DNA of 64,000 nt from Pyropia yezoensis (Eukaryota; Rhodophyta; Bangiophyceae; Bangiales; Bangiaceae): assembly GCA_009829735.1 (NCBI GenBank), contig CM020620.1, positions 23,410,020 to 23,474,019 on the forward strand, given 5' to 3'. The notes under the pieces are model-generated. The model did not search any database. It worked only from the letters and a program-made list of their open reading frames with translations, and was not told where the DNA came from. A program made the position numbers and the translations under genes. This document shows positions 63,971 through 64,000 of the stretch, piece by piece (within the stretch, counting starts at the first letter, position 1; each line of letters opens with the position of its first letter).

Positions 63971-64000
63971 ACGCCACGTCATCCTCGCTGGATCCCCCCA

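Larger units (their letters stand above)
61515..64000. other. Intergenic to right edge, minisatellites and an AT-rich island
   Basis: No supported gene. Holds the two minisatellites below, an AT-rich island at about 63330-63430 (CAGTCAAAAAAGATACAAAA, TTCATTAAATAA) that stands out from the rest, a T9 run at 63739, and hairpin-forming sequence at the end. Confidence 0.5.

Noticed and set aside
1-64000. CRISPR arrays, bacterial operons, rRNA genes
   Set aside because: No regular spacer-repeat array, Shine-Dalgarno-led gene strings or rRNA sequence was seen; the gene structure is eukaryotic.

Overview
The window is nuclear DNA of a very GC-rich eukaryote. Spliced genes with GT-AG introns, a COP9 signalosome subunit, an MCM-binding protein, a MAP kinase, an ELO elongase and a pol III tRNA gene all show this. 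The lineage is not settled by what I can read. It looks like a protist, an alga or an early-diverging fungus. A TDY-type MAP kinase, a SLAC1-type channel and a tRNA with an out-of-place insertion argue against an ordinary yeast or mould. Runs of 8 to 20 G or C are very common, above all between genes.

Region 1 to about 17.9 kb is a pile of LTR retrotransposons. A Ty3/gypsy chromovirus enters from the left: its pol chromodomain ends at 280. It is followed by a ~3.4 kb 3' region with a large antisense ORF, a polypurine tract and an LTR (3768-4131). A second stretch of the same family (LTR, primer-binding site, gag) then runs into an almost identical inverted copy, giving a ~1.7 kb-arm palindrome (3766-5468 and 6592-8295). 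Next is a different gypsy element on the minus strand (LTR 14410-14695, gag, pol with protease, RT, RNase H, integrase and chromodomain). It has one frameshift and no 3' end. After it comes a 5'-truncated, frameshifted Ty1/copia pol with a probable 3' LTR start.

Region 18 to 56 kb is the gene-bearing part. In order it holds a hypothetical protein (-), a SLAC1/TehA-type anion channel (-), three cytochrome P450 paralogues (-,+,+), glucose-6-phosphate dehydrogenase (-), a doubtful small ORF (-), MCMBP (+), tRNA-Gly(UCC) (-), COP9 signalosome subunit 7 (+), an ELO fatty-acid elongase (-), a very small metallothionein-like gene (+), a C-4 methylsterol oxidase (+) and a long TDY-type MAP kinase (-). 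Most introns begin GTACGT. Metabolic links are modest: G6PD supplies NADPH that P450s, ELO pathways and sterol demethylation all use.

Region 56 to 64 kb is mostly G/C-run and triplet-repeat DNA with a small transposase relic (59383-59811), minisatellites and an uncertain ORF.

The most interesting items are four. The tRNA-Gly gene appears to be interrupted twice, once at the usual place beside the anticodon and once in the 3' strand of the T stem. The gypsy element carries a ~815-residue antisense ORF. All three P450s lack the conserved Arg of the heme-binding motif. The retroelement palindrome is the fourth.
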